DNA of 10,509 nt. Source: Deltaproteobacteria bacterium (GTDB lineage: Bacteria; Myxococcota_A; UBA9160; SMWR01). The DNA lies in NCBI GenBank assembly GCA_019313605.1, contig JAFDAW010000077.1:1-10509 (forward strand), given 5' to 3'. The translations under genes were made by a program, and so were the position numbers. The notes under the pieces were generated by a model. The model had not been told where the DNA came from. It saw only the letters and a list, made by a program, of their open reading frames with translations, and did no database searches. Shown in pieces: positions 7,403-10,509 of the stretch (the first letter of the stretch is position 1; each line of letters begins with the position of its first letter).

Positions 7403-9429
7403 TGCCAAGATCACTTCGATCCCATGCTGACGGTTGCTTCGAGTTGAGATTGATGATTCGAATGAGTGTAGGGTGCGCTGTGGCGATCGGAGTCAACGGA
7501 TTCGTGCGCGCGCTTGCCCTGCTACTCATCGCCTTGTTTCTCGGCCTTGCGTTCGCGGGAAGTGCGGAGGTTTCGGAAGAAGAGCCGGCGGCGCACCAGC
7601 TCGGACCCGTTGTGGTGACGGCCTCACGCGAACCCCTGCCGTCAGAATCCGCGCCTGGGACATTTAGTGTGATTGCGCGTGAGGAGATCGAGCGCGGTCA
7701 TTACACCAGCGTGGTGGACATCCTTCGCCGCGTGCCGGGCCTTCACGTTGGGCAGCCGGGTTCTCGTGGCGGTCGGGCCTCGATCTACATGCGCGGCCTC
7801 GATCCCAACCACACCCTGGTCTTGATCGACGGTGTGCGGATGAACGACCCGACAAACAATCGAGGGGGATCGTTCGATCTGTCGACCCTCGATCCGGCGG
7901 GTATCGAGCGGATCGAGATCAGCCGGGGGCCGATCTCGGCGGTGCACGGTTCCGACGCGATCGCGGGCGTGATCAACATCATCACGCGGACCGGGCGCGA
8001 CGCGCAGGAATTCCTCTTCGACGGAAGTGGCGGGCGCTGGGGGGTGTATCGCGTTGCGGGAGAGGCGCGGGGACGCGTGGGGATTGCCGATCTATCGCTG
8101 GCCGGTGCCTGGGTCGACGAGGGGAATCCGCCGGATGATCAGGAATACCGCGGAGGCAACATCAAGGCGGATGTCGGCCTGGAACTTCCAGCCGGCGCTT
8201 CGCTGCGAGGCACGTTTCGCTTCGCGGATTCCGAAAGCGAATCCTTTCCCGACTACAGCGGTGGTGACGAGTTTGCGGTGATTCGCACGCTGGAAGAGCG
8301 TGACATTCGGGAGTTCGATATGCGCGTGGAAGCCGCGCAGAAAACCGGCCGCTGGATCAACTACGCGCTCGGCTTCGACTACCGACACCGACGGGAAGAT
8401 ATCGATAATCCAGGCATCGCGCCTGGGGATGGAGCGCCAATAGGCTACCCGTCGGCGTCGAGCCGCAACGAGCTCGACCATTACGCGATTTCGCTCCGCA
8501 ACACCGTCAAGCCGCTGGAAGGTCTCTCACTCACCGCCGGTGGAGACGTCTACTGGGAAGACGGTTCCAGCATCGGCCCGCCGCTCTACGCCGGAACGCC
8601 TTTCGAAACTGCGACGAGTTTCGAGTTCCATCGCGTGGTGGGCGGCCCGTTTGCAGAACTGAATTGGCGAAGCGATTTCGGCCTGATTCTCTACGGCGGT
8701 GTGCGAGCCGATTTTTCGGACGAGTCTTCCTCGGAAGTGACACCGCGCGTGAGCGCCGAATACCCTATTCCGGTCGTCGATCTCGTCGTGAAGGGAAGCT
8801 GGGGTGAGGGATTCAAGTTGCCGGCCTTCTTTTCGCTCGCCACCCCCGTGGTGGGCAATCCAAATCTCGTCGCCGAGCGCAGCAAGGGTTGGGATCTGGC
8901 GTTGAGTCGCAGCTTCTGGAAGGACCGGATCGACGGGCGCATCGCGTATTTCGAAATCGAGGTGAGGAAGCTGATCGATTTCGTACCGGCATTGGAGCCA
9001 CCGCTCCAAAATCGCTCCAAGGTCGTGTCTCGAGGGTTCGAGTTCGAACTGAATGCGAAGCTGCTCGACTCTCTCGATTTCAATGGAAACCTGACGTTCA
9101 CGGATACGGACATCCGCAACACGGGGGACGACCTGTTGAATCGGCCGCGCTGGCAGGGGGCGCTGACGCTGGCCTGGACTCCGGTCGAGAGCTTGACGGT
9201 TCGCGCATCCGCACTGATCGTCGGATCCGTGAAGGATGCGTCGGCGGCCACGGGCAATGTGACGCTCGATCCGTGGGGCCGCGTCGATCTTTCGGCTGCG
9301 TGGCGCGTGCGCAAGCACGTCAGCCTCTACGTCGAGATCGACAACCTCTTCGATTCGAATTACGAAGAGGTTGTCGGTTTTCGCGCTCCCGGAATCCGCC
9401 CTCGGGCGGGTGTTCGAGCCCGCTTTTGA
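7402..9429 (+). CDS. TonB-dependent outer-membrane receptor
   Basis: This 675-aa receptor transports a scarce ligand across the outer membrane using TonB-ExbBD energy. A hydrophobic signal core (residues about 37-52) is followed by a TonB-box-like PVVVTASR at 69-76. The plug domain spans about 85-198, with VVDILRRVPGLHV, MRGLDPNHTLVLIDGVRMND and the typical end IERIEISRGP, then IAGVINIITRTG. The remainder is a 22-strand-type barrel ending in NLFDSNYEEVVGFRAPGIRP and a final Phe (GVRARF), the signal for barrel assembly. The layout is closest to the BtuB/siderophore class, but the substrate cannot be read. ATG 7402 overlaps the previous TGA (TGATG), suggesting coupling. It leaves a long n-region without a ribosome site, so ATG 7453 or 7462 are real alternatives, giving 658 or 655 aa. 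The gene appears intact. No Fur box or B12 riboswitch is seen upstream. Confidence 0.92.
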   Translation: MPRSLRSHADGCFELRLMIRMSVGCAVAIGVNGFVRALALLLIALFLGLAFAGSAEVSEEEPAAHQLGPVVVTASREPLPSESAPGTFSVIAREEIERGHYTSVVDILRRVPGLHVGQPGSRGGRASIYMRGLDPNHTLVLIDGVRMNDPTNNRGGSFDLSTLDPAGIERIEISRGPISAVHGSDAIAGVINIITRTGRDAQEFLFDGSGGRWGVYRVAGEARGRVGIADLSLAGAWVDEGNPPDDQEYRGGNIKADVGLELPAGASLRGTFRFADSESESFPDYSGGDEFAVIRTLEERDIREFDMRVEAAQKTGRWINYALGFDYRHRREDIDNPGIAPGDGAPIGYPSASSRNELDHYAISLRNTVKPLEGLSLTAGGDVYWEDGSSIGPPLYAGTPFETATSFEFHRVVGGPFAELNWRSDFGLILYGGVRADFSDESSSEVTPRVSAEYPIPVVDLVVKGSWGEGFKLPAFFSLATPVVGNPNLVAERSKGWDLALSRSFWKDRIDGRIAYFEIEVRKLIDFVPALEPPLQNRSKVVSRGFEFELNAKLLDSLDFNGNLTFTDTDIRNTGDDLLNRPRWQGALTLAWTPVESLTVRASALIVGSVKDASAATGNVTLDPWGRVDLSAAWRVRKHVSLYVEIDNLFDSNYEEVVGFRAPGIRPRAGVRARF

Positions 9430-9441
9430 ATCCGGTCGGCG

Positions 9442-10509
9442 TCAGCCTCGCGATTTGATAAGCGCATCGACGCGCTTTGCGGCTTCGCGGCGGCCATCGT
9501 GTGCCTGCATGTAGGCACTCGTCTCCTTCAGCTTGGCATGGATCGCGGGATCGGTCAGCAGCCGATCGATGTTTCCGAGCAGTTCGTCATCGGTCCACTC
9601 GTAGCGGTGCATGCCGATGCCGTGCCCGGTGTCGTTCATCCGCTGTGCGTTGTCATGCCCATCCCAGACGAAGGGCATCACGAGCGGCGGCTTACCGAAG
9701 TAGAGCGACTCGTTGAGGGTGTTGTTCCCGCCGTGTTGGATGATCACATCACAGTGTGGCAAGACCGCGGCCTGGGGGTACCACGCGGCGAGGTGGATGT
9801 TGCCGGCCGGCTCGTCGAATTGTTCCAGGTAGCTTCCGACATTGACGAGCACCCGGTAGCGCGTCTCGCTGAGTACGCCGACGATACGCTTGACGAGATC
9901 CACGTCGGCAACCCCGAGGCTCCCGAAGCTGAAATAGATCAGTGGCCCGTCGTCGTTCTTCGCGAACCGCGGGACCTCGTAGGGCTCGACTTCGGTCCGC
10001 ACACACCCGTCGAGATAGACGAATTTCTCCGGATCGAGAGGCTTGCTGCGTTTGAATTGCAGCGGCTTCGGATACAGCAGCAGATTCAAGTGGGGTGAGG
10101 GGAGTACGAATTCTGGAAAGGGCAGTCGCTCGTGCCCGCAGGACTCGATGAAATCCATGAAGTCACGGTGGATGGGTTCGACCTCTTCTCGAAAGCGCTT
10201 TCGGAAACGGTCGAAGCCTTCGCGGTCATTTTCGCCACAGCCCGAGAAATGCGGCGGGATGTCCGGATCCGGGATTTCGTTCTCGCTGCACGAGATCATC
10301 CGCACCCACGGGCAGCCGGCCCGTTCGGTGTCGGGATACAGGGCCACGTTGTCGTTGATGATCAGATCGGGCGAGATCTTGCGGAGCAGGTCGCCCAGGC
10401 CGTTTTTCACCGACCACTTGGAGGTGTCGGCGATCGCCTCCCAACAGGCCTTGACGTAGGTCGGGATCTGATCGTAGGGCGAAGTCCGGAAGCTCGGCAG
10501 GTACTTCTG
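9442..10509 (-). CDS. UGT/MGT-type glycosyltransferase, N-terminal part beyond the window
   Basis: The minus-strand frame is open from the right edge of the window to its stop at 9442-9444, giving 355 visible residues; the true start lies outside. A GTG at 10408-10410 is in frame but not needed, because 33 further coding residues precede it (for example SPYDQIPTYVKACWEAIADT). The C-terminal half carries the UDP-sugar donor signature of GT1 enzymes: AWYPQAAVLPHCD, QHGGNNTLNES, FGKPPLVMPFVWDGHDNAQR and TGHGIG. The N-terminal part (DLIINDNVALYPD, CPWVRMISCSEN) matches the acceptor domain of macrolide-type (MGT) family members. These enzymes move a sugar from a nucleotide donor onto a lipid, polyketide or other small acceptor in the cytoplasm; the acceptor here is unknown. 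The gene converges on the receptor gene with 12 bases between stops, so it belongs to another transcription unit. Confidence 0.88.
   Translation of the reverse strand, partial: QKYLPSFRTSPYDQIPTYVKACWEAIADTSKWSVKNGLGDLLRKISPDLIINDNVALYPDTERAGCPWVRMISCSENEIPDPDIPPHFSGCGENDREGFDRFRKRFREEVEPIHRDFMDFIESCGHERLPFPEFVLPSPHLNLLLYPKPLQFKRSKPLDPEKFVYLDGCVRTEVEPYEVPRFAKNDDGPLIYFSFGSLGVADVDLVKRIVGVLSETRYRVLVNVGSYLEQFDEPAGNIHLAAWYPQAAVLPHCDVIIQHGGNNTLNESLYFGKPPLVMPFVWDGHDNAQRMNDTGHGIGMHRYEWTDDELLGNIDRLLTDPAIHAKLKETSAYMQAHDGRREAAKRVDALIKSRG
9460..9477. other. Inverted repeat near the convergent gene ends
   Basis: AAGCGC (9460-9465) and GCGCTT (9472-9477) form a 6-bp stem around a 6-base loop. It lies about 30 bases after the receptor stop and inside the last codons of the opposing glycosyltransferase. 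Neither strand has a T run after it, so it is not a proven terminator. It is the only hairpin I found where two converging transcripts must end. Confidence 0.25.

Noticed and set aside
6131..7414. Long minus-strand open frame (427 codons) opposite the heme/FG-GAP gene
   Set aside because: The plus strand has a lipobox, CxxCH and five Asp-rich repeats. The minus frame is His/Arg/Glu-rich without motifs, the expected mirror of GC-rich codons.
9499..10098. Plus-strand open frame (199 codons) opposite the glycosyltransferase
   Set aside because: The minus strand carries the full GT1 donor signature in this span; the plus frame has no recognisable family.

Overview
The window is dense, GC-rich bacterial DNA with almost no non-coding space. 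The tandem TonB-dependent receptor and lipoprotein genes indicate a Gram-negative cell. The Asp/Glu/Arg-rich proteins with G/C-ending codons, together with FG-GAP, heme and TPR proteins, would fit a free-living environmental lineage such as Myxococcota, other former Deltaproteobacteria or a relative. That placement is an impression; no marker gene is present to prove it.

Layout: (1) bases 1-170 hold the 3' end of an unrecognised gene. (2) A 47-base gap follows with overlapping GC-rich inverted repeats and a short T run. (3) Four genes then run rightwards from 218 to 9429: a 957-aa membrane protein fused to a spermidine-synthase-like (SAM-binding) domain; a 741-aa TPR lipoprotein with a TTG start and strong ribosome binding site; a lipoprotein of about 650 aa joining a short beta-helix-like segment, a CxxCH heme site and five FG-GAP/VCBS Asp-rich repeats; and a 675-aa TonB-dependent receptor whose ORF overlaps the preceding stop codon as TGATG. 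(4) Converging on these from the right, with 12 bases between, is the C-terminal part of a UGT/MGT-type glycosyltransferase on the minus strand, cut by the window edge.

The four rightward genes have gaps of about 80, 52 and -1 bases, so co-transcription is plausible, at least for the last three. Three of their products are predicted to sit in the envelope: a TPR lipoprotein scaffold, a heme-bearing beta-propeller-like lipoprotein, and a TonB-energised outer-membrane transporter. The first product would sit in the inner membrane with a cytoplasmic SAM-type domain. A surface uptake or redox system is a reasonable inference, but its substrate cannot be read from the sequence. The strongest oddities are the apparent beta-helix/cytochrome/FG-GAP fusion and the spermidine-synthase-like domain, whose catalytic-loop Asp residues are Glu and Asn and which carries a long C-terminal extension with two cysteine pairs. 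No tRNA, rRNA, CRISPR array, insertion sequence or integrase was seen.
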